Part shown: one piece after another, positions 1 to 8,536 of the stretch
Layout of the letters: every line of letters starts with the position of its first letter
Position numbering within the stretch: position 1 is the first letter of the stretch
Source: Solibacter sp039934035
Lineage (GTDB): Bacteria; Acidobacteriota; Terriglobia; Bryobacterales; Bryobacteraceae
Assembly: GCA_039934035.1 (NCBI GenBank)
Contig: JBDTMZ010000171.1
Span: forward strand, 1 to 64,000
DNA length: 64,000 nt
Direction of reading: 5' to 3'
Made by a program: the position numbers and the translations under genes
The notes under the pieces: generated by a model
The model's input: the letters and a program-made list of their open reading frames with translations, nothing else
The model's database searches: none
Told to the model about the DNA's origin: nothing

Positions 1-502
1 AATGACCAGAAAAGTGAATCTCGGCCTGACCAGCTTGAACACGGCCGGCGCCACGCCCTTCTTCGTTGCAGCCAAGACGTCCGATGCGGAGTTGCTGCGA
101 CTGCTGGCCTCGCTCGGCGCCGACCCGAAGATCACCAATAACGACAATTCCACCGCTCTGATGGCCGCCGCCGGACTTGGCACTCGCTCTCCCGGCGAGG
201 ATGCGGGCACGGAGGAAGAGGTCGTCGAGGCCATGAAGGTGCTGCTCGAATTGGGTGCGGACGTCAACGCTGTTGATAAGAATGGCGAGACCGCCATGCA
301 CGGCGCGGCCTACAAGAACGCCCCCGCGGCGGTGGACTTTCTCGCGGCCCACGGGGCGAATATCGAAGTCTGGAATCGTAAAAACAAAGAGGGGTGGACG
401 CCCCTGATTATTGCGGAAGGTTACCGCTTCGGCAACTACAAGCCGTCGCCGACGACAATGGCCGCCATTCACCGCGCTCTGAAAGCCGCCGGGGCAGAAT
501 AA
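1..502 (+). CDS. Ankyrin-repeat protein, 3' part only
   Basis: The reading frame runs from the window edge to a TAA at 500-502, giving at least 166 residues. It holds three to four ankyrin-type helix-turn-helix units, with signatures such as GATPFFVAAK, LLASLGADPK, LLELGADVNAVDKNGETAMH and LAAHGANIEVWN. Ankyrin repeats mediate protein-protein contacts; no partner can be named. An ATG sits at position 2, but the protein enters directly into a repeat, so it is probably an internal Met and the true start lies outside the window. A barrel protein gene follows 29 bp downstream on the same strand. Confidence 0.8.
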   Translation, partial: MTRKVNLGLTSLNTAGATPFFVAAKTSDAELLRLLASLGADPKITNNDNSTALMAAAGLGTRSPGEDAGTEEEVVEAMKVLLELGADVNAVDKNGETAMHGAAYKNAPAAVDFLAAHGANIEVWNRKNKEGWTPLIIAEGYRFGNYKPSPTTMAAIHRALKAAGAE

Positions 503-531
503 AAACGGCGTGCGGCTGATAGGTTTTTGGC

Positions 532-1101
532 ATGACTCGATCCTTTGTGAGAGTGTTTACCGTCGGCGTGATTTTGTTGGCCGCCGTTGCGTCCGCGAAG
601 GCAGCCGATTTTCTGAGAAATGAAATTTTCGGCGCCGCCGGGATCGGTAAGACGTACGACGACGAGGGTTCGCTGGGCTCCGGCTTGAATGGCGGCTGTG
701 GGTACGGATATCGCTTCTCGCGCTGGTTGGGCGTTCAGGCGGAAGTCAATGCGTTTCGCACCAAACGCGAATTCAGCCCGCAGTTTATCCCGTTCCAGGC
801 CAGTGGCGGGCACCTAATGGGTAGCGCCTTGCTGTACCTCACCCGGGGAAGCGCCCAGGTGTACCTGATCGGCGGCGCGGGCGTGCTACACACCAGCGTG
901 AGCAGTGATTTCGCCGGTGCAACCAGCAACCCGTCAGCGAACGGGTTTGCCATCAATTTCGGAGGCGGCGTGAAGGCCTTCGTCACGCCTCGCGTCTCCA
1001 TTCGGCCTGAAGTGCGTGTCTTCGCGGGCAATTCGCACGGCGCAATCGAGCCGCCGTTCAGTGATATACGGCTGTCCGTGGGCGCGGGCTATCACTGGTA
1101 G
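532..1101 (+). CDS. Outer-membrane beta-barrel protein
   Basis: This is a 189-residue protein with an N-terminal signal peptide (basic start MTRSFVR, hydrophobic core VGVILLAAVASA, cleavage near AKA). The mature part alternates short amphipathic strands with Gly-rich turns and ends in an aromatic strand, GAGYHW, as in small OmpA/OmpW-like eight-strand barrels. Its role is likely structural or a minor channel; no substrate can be inferred. The last 44 bp overlap the 3' end of the convergent aminotransferase gene. Confidence 0.7.
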   Translation: MTRSFVRVFTVGVILLAAVASAKAADFLRNEIFGAAGIGKTYDDEGSLGSGLNGGCGYGYRFSRWLGVQAEVNAFRTKREFSPQFIPFQASGGHLMGSALLYLTRGSAQVYLIGGAGVLHTSVSSDFAGATSNPSANGFAINFGGGVKAFVTPRVSIRPEVRVFAGNSHGAIEPPFSDIRLSVGAGYHW

Positions 1102-2248
1102 CCGCTTCCTCCCATACTTCATCCAGAATGCGTGCCGCCTCGTCGAACTCTTCCACTCTTGCGATGTAAGGCGGCAAGAGGCGGATTACCGTCTCTTGCG
1201 TGGCGTTGATCAACAGGCCGCGGCGAAGGGCCGCCTCCACGAATGGGTATGCGGATTGCGCCAGTTGGATGCCGAACATCAGTCCCCGCGAACGGACCTC
1301 CACGATGGCCGCATGCCGCTTCCTTAAAGCGTCAAGCCGCCTTGCGAAGTACGTGGCCATCCGTTGGATGTGGGGTAGTTGCGCCTCCATCAAATCGAGG
1401 AATTCGAGCGCGACGCGGCACGCCAGCGGACCTCCGCCAAATGTCGTGCCGTGCGAGTGCGGCGGCAACCACTGCGCGGCGTCCTCGCTGAACAGGGTGG
1501 CGCCGAGCGGCAGGCCGGCGGCCAGCGGTTTGGCAACGCACACGATATCGGGCTGAATGCCGGCCCACTCATAGGCGAAGGGCTTGCCGGTACGCCCGAG
1601 ACCGCACTGCACTTCGTCGGCGATCAGGAAGGCGTCGTGGCGCCGGGAGAGATCACGCGCCGTTTGCAGGTATTCCGCCTCCAGCGGGACGATGCCTCCC
1701 TCACCGAGCACGGGCTCGAGGATCACGGCCGCCGTCCCGTCTCCGATGGCCGCCCGCAGGGCTTCGCGATCATTAGGTTCGACATATGTAACATTGGCGC
1801 CGGCATAGACGAAATTGCCGCGCAGTGAAGACTGCCCGGTAACGGAGAGCGCAGCCATCGTGCGGCCATGAAAGCTGCGCTGTAGCGAAACAATTCCGTG
1901 CTTCGCCGGCGTGGACCGCGCGCGCGCGGCCTTGAGCGCCGCTTCCACAGCTTCCGTACCGCTGTTGCAGAAGAAGGCGCGGTCGAGTCCTGCCAGCCGG
2001 CAGAGTCGCTCGGCAAGCTGCTGCTGCGGGCGATTCGACACCAGGTTGGAAGCGTGTACGCAGAGCGCGGCCTGTTCCTGCAGGACGGCCGTGATGCGCG
2101 GGTGAGCATAGCCCATGGCGTTCACGCCAATGCCGGTGATCATGTCGAGGTAACGCTTGCCCTCGGGATCGGTGACGTGACAGCCCCGCCCGGCTTCGAT
2201 GGTTAGCGGGTAGCGAGTGTAGTTGCGGAGAAGAAACGTATCGCTCAT
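1058..2248 (-). CDS. argD: Class-III PLP aminotransferase, acetylornithine type
   Basis: The 396-residue protein shows the fold-type I class-III aminotransferase pattern: FCNSGTEAVEAALKAAR (PLP phosphate binding), DEVQCGLGRTG (the Asp that contacts the pyridine nitrogen) and the Schiff-base Lys in CVAKPLAAGLPLGA. Acetylornithine aminotransferases of arginine synthesis have this length and these motifs; succinylornithine or gamma-aminobutyrate-type specificity cannot be excluded. The usual AKG around the lysine is AKP here. The gene stands alone, divergent from a LysR gene 71 bp away, which may regulate it. The C-terminal tail extends past the usual end and overlaps the neighbouring barrel gene. 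Confidence 0.75.
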   Translation of the reverse strand: MSDTFLLRNYTRYPLTIEAGRGCHVTDPEGKRYLDMITGIGVNAMGYAHPRITAVLQEQAALCVHASNLVSNRPQQQLAERLCRLAGLDRAFFCNSGTEAVEAALKAARARSTPAKHGIVSLQRSFHGRTMAALSVTGQSSLRGNFVYAGANVTYVEPNDREALRAAIGDGTAAVILEPVLGEGGIVPLEAEYLQTARDLSRRHDAFLIADEVQCGLGRTGKPFAYEWAGIQPDIVCVAKPLAAGLPLGATLFSEDAAQWLPPHSHGTTFGGGPLACRVALEFLDLMEAQLPHIQRMATYFARRLDALRKRHAAIVEVRSRGLMFGIQLAQSAYPFVEAALRRGLLINATQETVIRLLPPYIARVEEFDEAARILDEVWEEAATSDSPRPRTAVYH

Positions 2249-2290
2249 GAGGCCAGGGTACGGTGCCGCCGAGCGATATGTCCAATAGTA

Positions 2291-2329
2291 GGAGATTACG
2301 AAATTGATATGATTTTCATATGAATCTCC
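2291..2329 (+). promoter_or_regulatory. Nested palindrome over the lysR start, likely LysR operator
   Basis: GGAGATT (2291-2297) is inverted as AATCTCC (2323-2329). Inside lies ATATGATTTTCATAT (2307-2321), which fits the T-N11-A pattern of LysR boxes (T2308, A2320). TATGAT at 2308-2313 resembles a -10 hexamer and is only 6 nt upstream of the ATG at 2320. The site overlaps the start codon and lies between divergent genes, consistent with autoregulation. Confidence 0.5.
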
Positions 2330-3186
2330 GCCAGCTTCGTTACTTCGTCGCCGTTGCCGAAGAACTGCATTTCGGCCGCGCCGCGGGGCGAGTCGGAATC
2401 GCGCAGCCGCCTTTGACGCAGCAAATACAGCGCCTGGAGGCCTCCCTGGGCTGCCAGCTTTTGGTGCGCGGCCGCAAGACCTTGCTCACACCCGCTGGCG
2501 CGGCGCTGTTGGAGCAGGCGCGCCGCATCCTGGCGCAGGCCGAGGAGGCGGTGGATGCCACCCGCCGTGCGGCGCGCGGAGAATCGGGCCGCCTGCGGGT
2601 CGGCGTGCCGCCGTCGATCATGCTGTCGGCGCTGCCGTCACTGATCCGCAAGTACCGCCGCCAGCATCCGGGAGTGCAGTTTGGGTTACGCGAACTCTCC
2701 ACCAGCGCCATCGAGAGTGCACTGCGTGCGGGCGAGATCGACCTCGGGTTTCTGCGTGAGGTGGTGCCGCCCGAACCGTTGAAGAGTGAAGTGGTGCTGG
2801 AAGAGAATGTCGTCGCGGCATTGCCCGCGGCGCACCGCCTGGCGAAGGCGAAGGAGTTGCGGGTTGCGGACCTCCGGGGAGAACCTTTCGTCTTCTTCCC
2901 GCGCCGTCTCGGACCTGCATTTTACGACCGCATGATTTCCTTCTGCTCCGACGCGGGCTTTGTGCCCGAGGTTGTGCAGGAAACCGCGCAGTGGCAGAGC
3001 GTCATCTGCCTGGTGGAGGCGGGAATGGGAATTTCGATCGCTCCGGCGTGCGTGCGGCGGTTTCGCTGGAGCGGGGTAACCTATCGCAATCTGCGCGGAC
3101 TCCGCACCGGGGTGTCGGCGGCCTGGAATGCGGACGGGTCGGCGACCGTGCAGGCATTTCTGAAGCTGGTGCGGGCAGGAATGTAG
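2320..3186 (+). CDS. LysR-family transcriptional regulator
   Basis: This 288-residue protein has the standard LysR layout: N-terminal winged HTH (MNLRQLRYFVAVAEELHFGR, then AAGRVGIAQPPLTQQIQRLE) over residues 1-60, a linker helix, and a periplasmic-binding-like effector domain from about residue 90. It resembles the CynR/BenM/CatR group by its N-terminus; the inducer is unknown. It is divergent from the aminotransferase gene, the classic arrangement for a LysR target. There is no Shine-Dalgarno sequence before the ATG, and a nested palindrome covers the start. Confidence 0.9.
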   Translation: MNLRQLRYFVAVAEELHFGRAAGRVGIAQPPLTQQIQRLEASLGCQLLVRGRKTLLTPAGAALLEQARRILAQAEEAVDATRRAARGESGRLRVGVPPSIMLSALPSLIRKYRRQHPGVQFGLRELSTSAIESALRAGEIDLGFLREVVPPEPLKSEVVLEENVVAALPAAHRLAKAKELRVADLRGEPFVFFPRRLGPAFYDRMISFCSDAGFVPEVVQETAQWQSVICLVEAGMGISIAPACVRRFRWSGVTYRNLRGLRTGVSAAWNADGSATVQAFLKLVRAGM

Positions 3187-3198
3187 GGATACCGGCGG

Positions 3199-5013
3199 CT
3201 ATTCGTCGTCGCTGGACTGCCCGACCTTCAGCACGCTCAGGAAGGCCTCCTGCGGAATCTCCACGCGGCCCACGCGCTTCATCCGCTTCTTGCCTTCTTT
3301 CTGCTTTTCGAGCAGTTTGCGCTTGCGGCTGATGTCGCCGCCATAGCACTTCGCGATCACGTTCTTGCGTAGCGCGGAAATGGTCTCTCGCGCCACAATC
3401 TTATTGCCGATCGCAGCCTGCAAAGCCACCTCGAACTGCTGTTTGGGAATCAGCTTGCGCAGCCGCGCAATGAGATCTTTGCCGCGCTCGTAAGCGAATT
3501 CCTTGTGCACGATGATGCACAACGCGTCCACCGGTTCGCCCGCCACCAGCACGTCCAACCTCACCATGGGGGAAACACGGTAGCCCGAGAGGTGGTAATC
3601 GAGCGACGCGTACCCCTTGGACACCGACTTCAGGCGATCGTAGAAATCGAGCACGATTTCGTTGAGCGGCAGCTCGTATACCAGCATCACGCGCCCGCCG
3701 CCGATGTGCTCGAATTTCTTCTGAATGCCGCGCTTTTCTTCCAGCAGGGCCAGAATGCCGCCGAGGTATGCCTCCTGCGTCAGAACGCTCGCCTCGATAA
3801 TCGGCTCTTCGATCTGCTTGATCGAACTGGGATCGGGAAACTTGGTCGGGTTATCCACGGCCAGCTCCTCGCCGGCATTGGTGGTGATACGGTAGCGCAC
3901 GCCGGGGGCGGTGGTGATCAGGTCGATATTGAACTCGCGCTCCAGGCGCTCCTGCACAATTTCAAGGTGGAGCAGTCCCAGGAAGCCGCAGCGGAAACCG
4001 AAGCCGAGCGCCACCGAATTCTCTGGTTCGAAATTGAAGGCGCTATCGTTGAGCCGCAGCTTTTCCAAAGCGTCGCGCAGCAGTCCGTGCTCATGCGATT
4101 CCACGGGGTACAGCCCCGCGAACACCATGGGCTTAATCTCTTCGAATCCGGGCAGAGGTTCCGGTGCGGGATTCTGAAAATCGGTAATCGTATCGCCGAT
4201 CTTCGCGTCGGCCACCGTCTTGATGTTGGCGAAGACGAATCCCACTTCGCCGGCCTGCAGTTCATTGCATGGCGTCGCTTTCGGCGCCTGATAACCCAGC
4301 CCCTCCACATCGAAGGCTTGGCCGTTGGACATCAGCTTGATCCGCTGTCCCAGGCGAATGCGGCCTTCGACAATGCGGGTCAGAATGATCACGCCGCGGT
4401 AGGAATCGAACCAGGAATCGAAAATCAGGGCGCGCAGGGGAGCATCGGGCGAGCCTTTGGGCGGCGGCACGAGGTGCACGATGGCTTCCAGAATCTCGTG
4501 GACGCCGATCCCGCTTTTGGCACTCGCCAGGACCGCGTCGCGCGCGTCCAACCCCACCAGGGTCTCGATCTGTTCCCGAATCCGTTCCGGTTCCGCCGCG
4601 GGCAAGTCTATCTTATTGATAACAGGTATGATTTCCAGGTTATGGTGGAGCGCGAGGTAGGTGTTGGCCAGAGTTTGCGCTTCCACGCCCTGGGAAGCGT
4701 CCACCACCAACAGGGCGCCTTCACAGGCCTGCAGGCTGCGCGAAACTTCATACGAAAAATCGACGTGCCCGGGGGTGTCGATCAGGTTGAGCTGGTACAT
4801 GACGCCGTCGTCGGCCTTGTAGTTGAGGCGGACGGCGTGGGCTTTGATGGTGATGCCGCGCTCGCGTTCGAGGTCCATCGAGTCGAGGACCTGTTCCATC
4901 ATTTCGCGCTTTGACAAGGCGCCCGTCACTTCAAGCAGGCGGTCGGCAAGCGTACTCTTCCCGTGGTCGATATGCGCAATGATAGAGAAATTCCGGATGA
5001 ATTCGCGATCCAT
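3199..5013 (-). CDS. lepA: Elongation factor 4 (back-translocating GTPase)
   Basis: The 604-residue protein is a full-length LepA. G1 is AHIDHGKST (13-21), G3 is DTPGHVDF (79-86) and G4 is NKID (133-136). The EF-G-like domains follow, with the LepA-specific C-terminal domain ending in a basic stretch (KRKLLEKQKEGKKRMKRVG). EF4 binds the ribosome and remobilises stalled or mistranslocated complexes using GTP. It is convergent with lysR (12 bp apart) and divergent from the enoyl-CoA hydratase operon. Confidence 0.97.
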   Translation of the reverse strand: MDREFIRNFSIIAHIDHGKSTLADRLLEVTGALSKREMMEQVLDSMDLERERGITIKAHAVRLNYKADDGVMYQLNLIDTPGHVDFSYEVSRSLQACEGALLVVDASQGVEAQTLANTYLALHHNLEIIPVINKIDLPAAEPERIREQIETLVGLDARDAVLASAKSGIGVHEILEAIVHLVPPPKGSPDAPLRALIFDSWFDSYRGVIILTRIVEGRIRLGQRIKLMSNGQAFDVEGLGYQAPKATPCNELQAGEVGFVFANIKTVADAKIGDTITDFQNPAPEPLPGFEEIKPMVFAGLYPVESHEHGLLRDALEKLRLNDSAFNFEPENSVALGFGFRCGFLGLLHLEIVQERLEREFNIDLITTAPGVRYRITTNAGEELAVDNPTKFPDPSSIKQIEEPIIEASVLTQEAYLGGILALLEEKRGIQKKFEHIGGGRVMLVYELPLNEIVLDFYDRLKSVSKGYASLDYHLSGYRVSPMVRLDVLVAGEPVDALCIIVHKEFAYERGKDLIARLRKLIPKQQFEVALQAAIGNKIVARETISALRKNVIAKCYGGDISRKRKLLEKQKEGKKRMKRVGRVEIPQEAFLSVLKVGQSSDDE

Positions 5014-5094
5014 GTAGAAGGGGTTTAACCTGGAAATTCAATTATCCCACAATGGGCCGGAGGCTTTTCCAAAGAGGAGGGTGGAGTCCGGTGT

Positions 5095-5108
5095 TACACT
5101 GATTTTGA
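5095..5108 (+). promoter_or_regulatory. Candidate -10 close to the start codon of the ech gene
   Basis: TACACT at 5095-5100 fits a -10 hexamer and is 8 nt from the ATG at 5109, so transcription would begin at or next to the start codon. No Shine-Dalgarno sequence is present in the last 25 nt, and no good -35 is visible. Confidence 0.35.
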
Positions 5109-5894
5109 ATGCCTTACAGCCACATTCTCTTCCAGGTGGAAGAGTCCGGCATTGCTCTGCTTACGGTCAACCGGCCGCAGAAGCTGAACGCGCTGTCGGG
5201 TGAGGTGATCGAGGAACTCGACGAGGCGTTCCGGCGGGTGGCAAGCGATTCCGCCATCCGCGCACTGATCCTGACCGGTGCGGGGGAGAGGGCATTCGTG
5301 GCCGGCGCCGATATCGCGGAACTGGCCGCGCTCTCGCCGCTGGAGATGCTGGGCGTTTCACGGCGCGGTCAGGCCGTCTTCCGTGTGCTGGAGACTTGCG
5401 GCAAAGTGTCGGTGGCGGCGGTAAACGGCTTCGCACTCGGTGGCGGCCTGGAGTTGGCTATGGCGTGCACCGTGCGGTTCGCCGCCGACACCGCCAAATT
5501 GGGCCAACCGGAAGTGAAACTCGGGCTGATTCCCGGGTATGGCGGCAGCCAGCGATTGCCGCGCCTGGTGGGACGTGGACATGCACTGGCGATGCTGCTT
5601 TCGGGCGAACCGGTGACGGCGGCGGAAGCCCACCGCATCGGCCTGGTCGATGCCGTGACGCCGCAGGCGGAGCTTTTGGGGTTTTGCCGTAGTTGGCTGG
5701 CCAAGGTGCTGGCCAATAGTCCGGCAGCCGTTGCTCTGGCGATGGACGCGGTGGACGCGGGGCTACAAGTCGGGCTGGAGGAAGGTCTGCGGTACGAGGC
5801 CACCGCCTTTGCGCTGAGCGCAGCCACAGAGGATTGCAGGGAAGGAACGCGCGCGTTCCTGGAGAAGCGGCGCGCAGTATTTACGGGGAAGTGA
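5109..5894 (+). CDS. Enoyl-CoA hydratase/isomerase family protein
   Basis: This 261-residue crotonase-fold protein has the oxyanion-hole motif AGADIAELA, the second motif GFALGGGLELAMAC, and a catalytic segment LGQPEVKLGLIPGYGGSQRL with both expected acidic positions (E in PEVKLG and the downstream region). Such enzymes hydrate trans-2-enoyl-CoA in beta-oxidation or related routes; exact substrate unknown. It heads an operon with ribH (3 bp gap) and nusB. The grouping with riboflavin synthesis is positional and not obviously functional. Confidence 0.88.
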   Translation: MPYSHILFQVEESGIALLTVNRPQKLNALSGEVIEELDEAFRRVASDSAIRALILTGAGERAFVAGADIAELAALSPLEMLGVSRRGQAVFRVLETCGKVSVAAVNGFALGGGLELAMACTVRFAADTAKLGQPEVKLGLIPGYGGSQRLPRLVGRGHALAMLLSGEPVTAAEAHRIGLVDAVTPQAELLGFCRSWLAKVLANSPAAVALAMDAVDAGLQVGLEEGLRYEATAFALSAATEDCREGTRAFLEKRRAVFTGK

Positions 5895-5897
5895 TAT

Positions 5898-6374
5898 ATG
5901 GCAAAGGTTTTTGAAGGCGGTTTGTCCGCATCGGGGCTGCGTTTCGCGATTGTCGTGAGCAGGTTCAACAGCTTCATTACAGAGCGGTTATTGGGCGGCG
6001 CGATGGATGCGCTGCTGCGCGCCGGTGCCAGTGAAGACATGATCGACGTGATCAAGGTTCCCGGCTCGTGGGAAGTGCCGCTAGTGGCTGGCGAAGTGGC
6101 CCGGCAGCATCGCTACGACGCCCTGATCTGCCTGAGTGCGGTGATTCGCGGCGATACCCCCCATTTCGACTACGTGGCCGGCGAAGCTGCCAAAGGCATC
6201 GCGCACGTTTCCTCGGAGACCGGCGTGCCCGTGGCGTTCGGGGTGTTGACCACCAATACACTGGAACAGGCAATCGACCGCGCCGGCGCCAAGGGCGGCA
6301 ACAAGGGGTTCGACGCGGCCATGACCGCCATCGAAATGGCGAACCTCCTGCGCACTTTGCGGCAGGCGACCTAA
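5898..6374 (+). CDS. ribH: 6,7-dimethyl-8-ribityllumazine synthase
   Basis: The 158-residue protein matches the length and motifs of lumazine synthase: IVVSRFNSFIT near the N-terminus, PGSWEVPL, CLSAVIRGDTPHFDYV with the substrate-binding loop and catalytic His, and GVLTTNTLEQAIDRAG. It condenses 5-amino-6-ribitylaminouracil with dihydroxybutanone phosphate, the penultimate step of riboflavin synthesis. It is preceded by GGGGAAG as ribosome binding site and followed after one base by nusB, a common bacterial pairing. Confidence 0.97.
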   Translation: MAKVFEGGLSASGLRFAIVVSRFNSFITERLLGGAMDALLRAGASEDMIDVIKVPGSWEVPLVAGEVARQHRYDALICLSAVIRGDTPHFDYVAGEAAKGIAHVSSETGVPVAFGVLTTNTLEQAIDRAGAKGGNKGFDAAMTAIEMANLLRTLRQAT

Positions 6375-6375
6375 G

Positions 6376-6783
6376 ATGGCATCCCGCCGTAGAGCGCGCC
6401 AGCGGGCGCTGCAAATCTTGTTCCTCTGGGACTCGCGCAAGCAGTCCGCGGACGACGCTATTCAGGCCTATTACGACGGGCTCTATTCCGAAGAAGAGCT
6501 GGAGCGCGACCCCTTCGTGACGGACCTGGTCCGCGGCACCGTGGAGCACCTCGCCGAAATCGACGACCGCATCACGCGCCATGCGGAGCACTGGCGCATG
6601 GAACGTATGCCCGCCGTAGACCGGAACATCCTGCGCGTGGCGGTGTACGAAATGACCCGCGGCGGCACTCCCGCGCCCGTCACTATGGACGAAGCGCTCG
6701 AACTGGCCCGTAAGTTCTCCGGGGAAGAATCCGTTCAATTTGTGAATGGGGTTTTGGACGCCGTCCGGCGCGAAATGTCGTAG
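6376..6783 (+). CDS. nusB: Transcription antitermination factor NusB
   Basis: At 135 residues this is a typical NusB: basic N-terminus (MASRRRARQRALQILF), the middle DPFVTDLVRGTVEH and the conserved MPAVDRNILRVAVYEM helix, then the EALELARKFSGEESVQFVNGVLDAV signature split over the last helices. NusB with NusE binds boxA RNA and supports antitermination in rRNA operons. The start lies one base after the ribH stop, indicating co-translation in the ech-ribH-nusB operon. Confidence 0.96.
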   Translation: MASRRRARQRALQILFLWDSRKQSADDAIQAYYDGLYSEEELERDPFVTDLVRGTVEHLAEIDDRITRHAEHWRMERMPAVDRNILRVAVYEMTRGGTPAPVTMDEALELARKFSGEESVQFVNGVLDAVRREMS

Positions 6784-6851
6784 CCAAATCATCGTCTGGC
6801 GCGTCTGATCCAGCAGGTACGTTATACTTTCGCTTAGAGGACGGTTTCCGC

Positions 6852-8447
6852 ATGGCCCGACGCTCCCTTTTTGTCTTGCCGGCCGTAGTGCTGGCCTGCT
6901 CCATTGCCGCGGGGCTTTACGGGCCCAAACTGGAAGTGGTGTCGGCGGCGCCCGAAACGGCGGACGAACTCGACAGCGAAGTCAGAGATTTCCACAAAGC
7001 GCTGGCCATCGTCGAAGCGAATTTTGCTGACAAGGTCAGTCCCGATAAGACCATCTACAAGGGCGCCATCCCCGGGATGCTGCGCACCCTGGACCCTCAC
7101 TCCAACTTCTTCGACGCACGCGAGTACAAGCTGATGCGCGAAGAACAGAAGGGCCATTACTACGGCGTCGGCATGCAGGTGGGCCCGCAACCCAACGGAA
7201 AGACCGCCGTGAAGGCTCCTTTTCCCGGTTCGCCCGCATACAAAGTGGGAATCCGGCCCGGAGACATCCTCATTTCGGTGAGCGATAAATCGACCGAGGG
7301 GCTGAATACTACCGAGATTGCCGATCTGCTCAAGGGCGACCGTGGGACACCGGTTAAGATCGTGGTGTCGCGCGAAGGCACGCCGGACTATCTGACGTTC
7401 ACGGTCATCCGCGATGAGATCAGCCGCAAGAGCGTGCAGGATGCCTTCTGGATCAAACCCGGCTACGCCTACCTCAAGATCATCAGCTTCGGGGAAGCCA
7501 CTGCCCGCGAGATGGAAGACAACCTCAAGCGGCTCGGCGAAAGCAGCATCGAAGGCTTGGTGTTGGACCTGCGCGAGAACCCCGGCGGATTGCTCAACCA
7601 GGGAGTCGCGGTGGCCGATCATTTTCTACCGAAGAATGCGCTGATTGTCTCCCACCGCGGGCGTTCCGCACCGGAAAAGGCCTACGTAGCCGAGCACGGC
7701 AATCGCGGACGCAGCTATCCCGTCGTGGTGTTGGTGAATCGCTTTTCTGCGTCGGCAGCTGAGATCGTATCGGGCGCCTTGCAAGATCATGACCGCGCGT
7801 TGGTTTTGGGTGAAAAGACGTTTGGGAAGGGCTTGGTTCAGACGGTGTATCCGTTGAGCGACAACACCGGCTTGGCGCTGACGTGGGCGCATTTCTATAC
7901 GCCGAGCGGCCGCCTCATCCAGCGTGATTATTCCAAAAAGAGCTTCTACGATTACTACTTCCATCGCGATGAGAATGCGCAAAATCCGGTGGATGTGAAG
8001 ATGACGGATTCTGGCCGGACCGTGTACGGCGGAGGCGGAATTACACCCGATGAGAAGTACGATACGCCGAAGTTAGACCGTATGCAGGCGGAGTTGGCGC
8101 GCAACGGTCTGTTCGACTTCACGCGCATCTACTTCGGCTCGCACCCCACGTCGCTACCCAAGGGCTGGATGCCCGACGATGCCATCCTCGGCGAACTGAA
8201 AGCGTATCTCCGTGGCAAAGGGACCGAAATCAGCGACGCGGATTTCGCCAGGCATCACGATTGGATCAAGCGCTACCTGGCGAAAGAAATGTACACCACG
8301 GCATTCAACGTGGAAGACAGCGACGCCATGTTCTCGCGTACGGATCCGGAAGTGCAGCGCGCCGTGGAGTTGATGCCCAAGGCTTCCGCGCTGATGGAAA
8401 CCGCGCGCAAAGTGATCGCCGCCCGCACCGCCGGCCAGGCACGGTAG
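6852..8447 (+). CDS. ctp: Carboxy-terminal processing protease, S41 family
   Basis: The 531-residue protein has a signal peptide (MARRSLFVLPAVVLACSIAAG), an N-terminal helical region, a PDZ domain about residues 100-180 (SPAYKVGIRPGDILI) and an S41 catalytic core. The Ser-Lys dyad fits Ser301 in FSASAAEIV and Lys326 in FGKGLVQ, the 25-residue spacing usual for the family. It should cleave C-termini of periplasmic substrates. About 130 extra C-terminal residues, helical and charged, follow the core and are longer than in minimal Ctp proteins. TATACT at 6823-6828 is a possible -10. Confidence 0.92.
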   Translation: MARRSLFVLPAVVLACSIAAGLYGPKLEVVSAAPETADELDSEVRDFHKALAIVEANFADKVSPDKTIYKGAIPGMLRTLDPHSNFFDAREYKLMREEQKGHYYGVGMQVGPQPNGKTAVKAPFPGSPAYKVGIRPGDILISVSDKSTEGLNTTEIADLLKGDRGTPVKIVVSREGTPDYLTFTVIRDEISRKSVQDAFWIKPGYAYLKIISFGEATAREMEDNLKRLGESSIEGLVLDLRENPGGLLNQGVAVADHFLPKNALIVSHRGRSAPEKAYVAEHGNRGRSYPVVVLVNRFSASAAEIVSGALQDHDRALVLGEKTFGKGLVQTVYPLSDNTGLALTWAHFYTPSGRLIQRDYSKKSFYDYYFHRDENAQNPVDVKMTDSGRTVYGGGGITPDEKYDTPKLDRMQAELARNGLFDFTRIYFGSHPTSLPKGWMPDDAILGELKAYLRGKGTEISDADFARHHDWIKRYLAKEMYTTAFNVEDSDAMFSRTDPEVQRAVELMPKASALMETARKVIAARTAGQAR

Positions 8448-8519
8448 CGGTTCGGGGCGCGCCGAAGAAATCGGGAAAGCTCCACCCATCCTCAGGCTGG
8501 CCGCTGTCAGGCGCGAAAT

Positions 8520-8534
8520 GATAACGTAGTTATC
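8520..8534. promoter_or_regulatory. Perfect palindrome just before the esterase start
   Basis: GATAAC-GTA-GTTATC spans 8520-8534, ending two bases before the ATG at 8537. TAACGT inside it also reads as a -10-like hexamer 9 nt from the start. It could be an operator or a leaderless promoter; there is no Shine-Dalgarno sequence. Confidence 0.35.
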
Positions 8535-8536
8535 CT

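Noticed and set aside
3505..4914. Long open frame antisense to lepA (469 codons)
   Set aside because: It mirrors the codon periodicity of lepA in a GC-rich genome and has no protein-like motifs or ribosome binding site.
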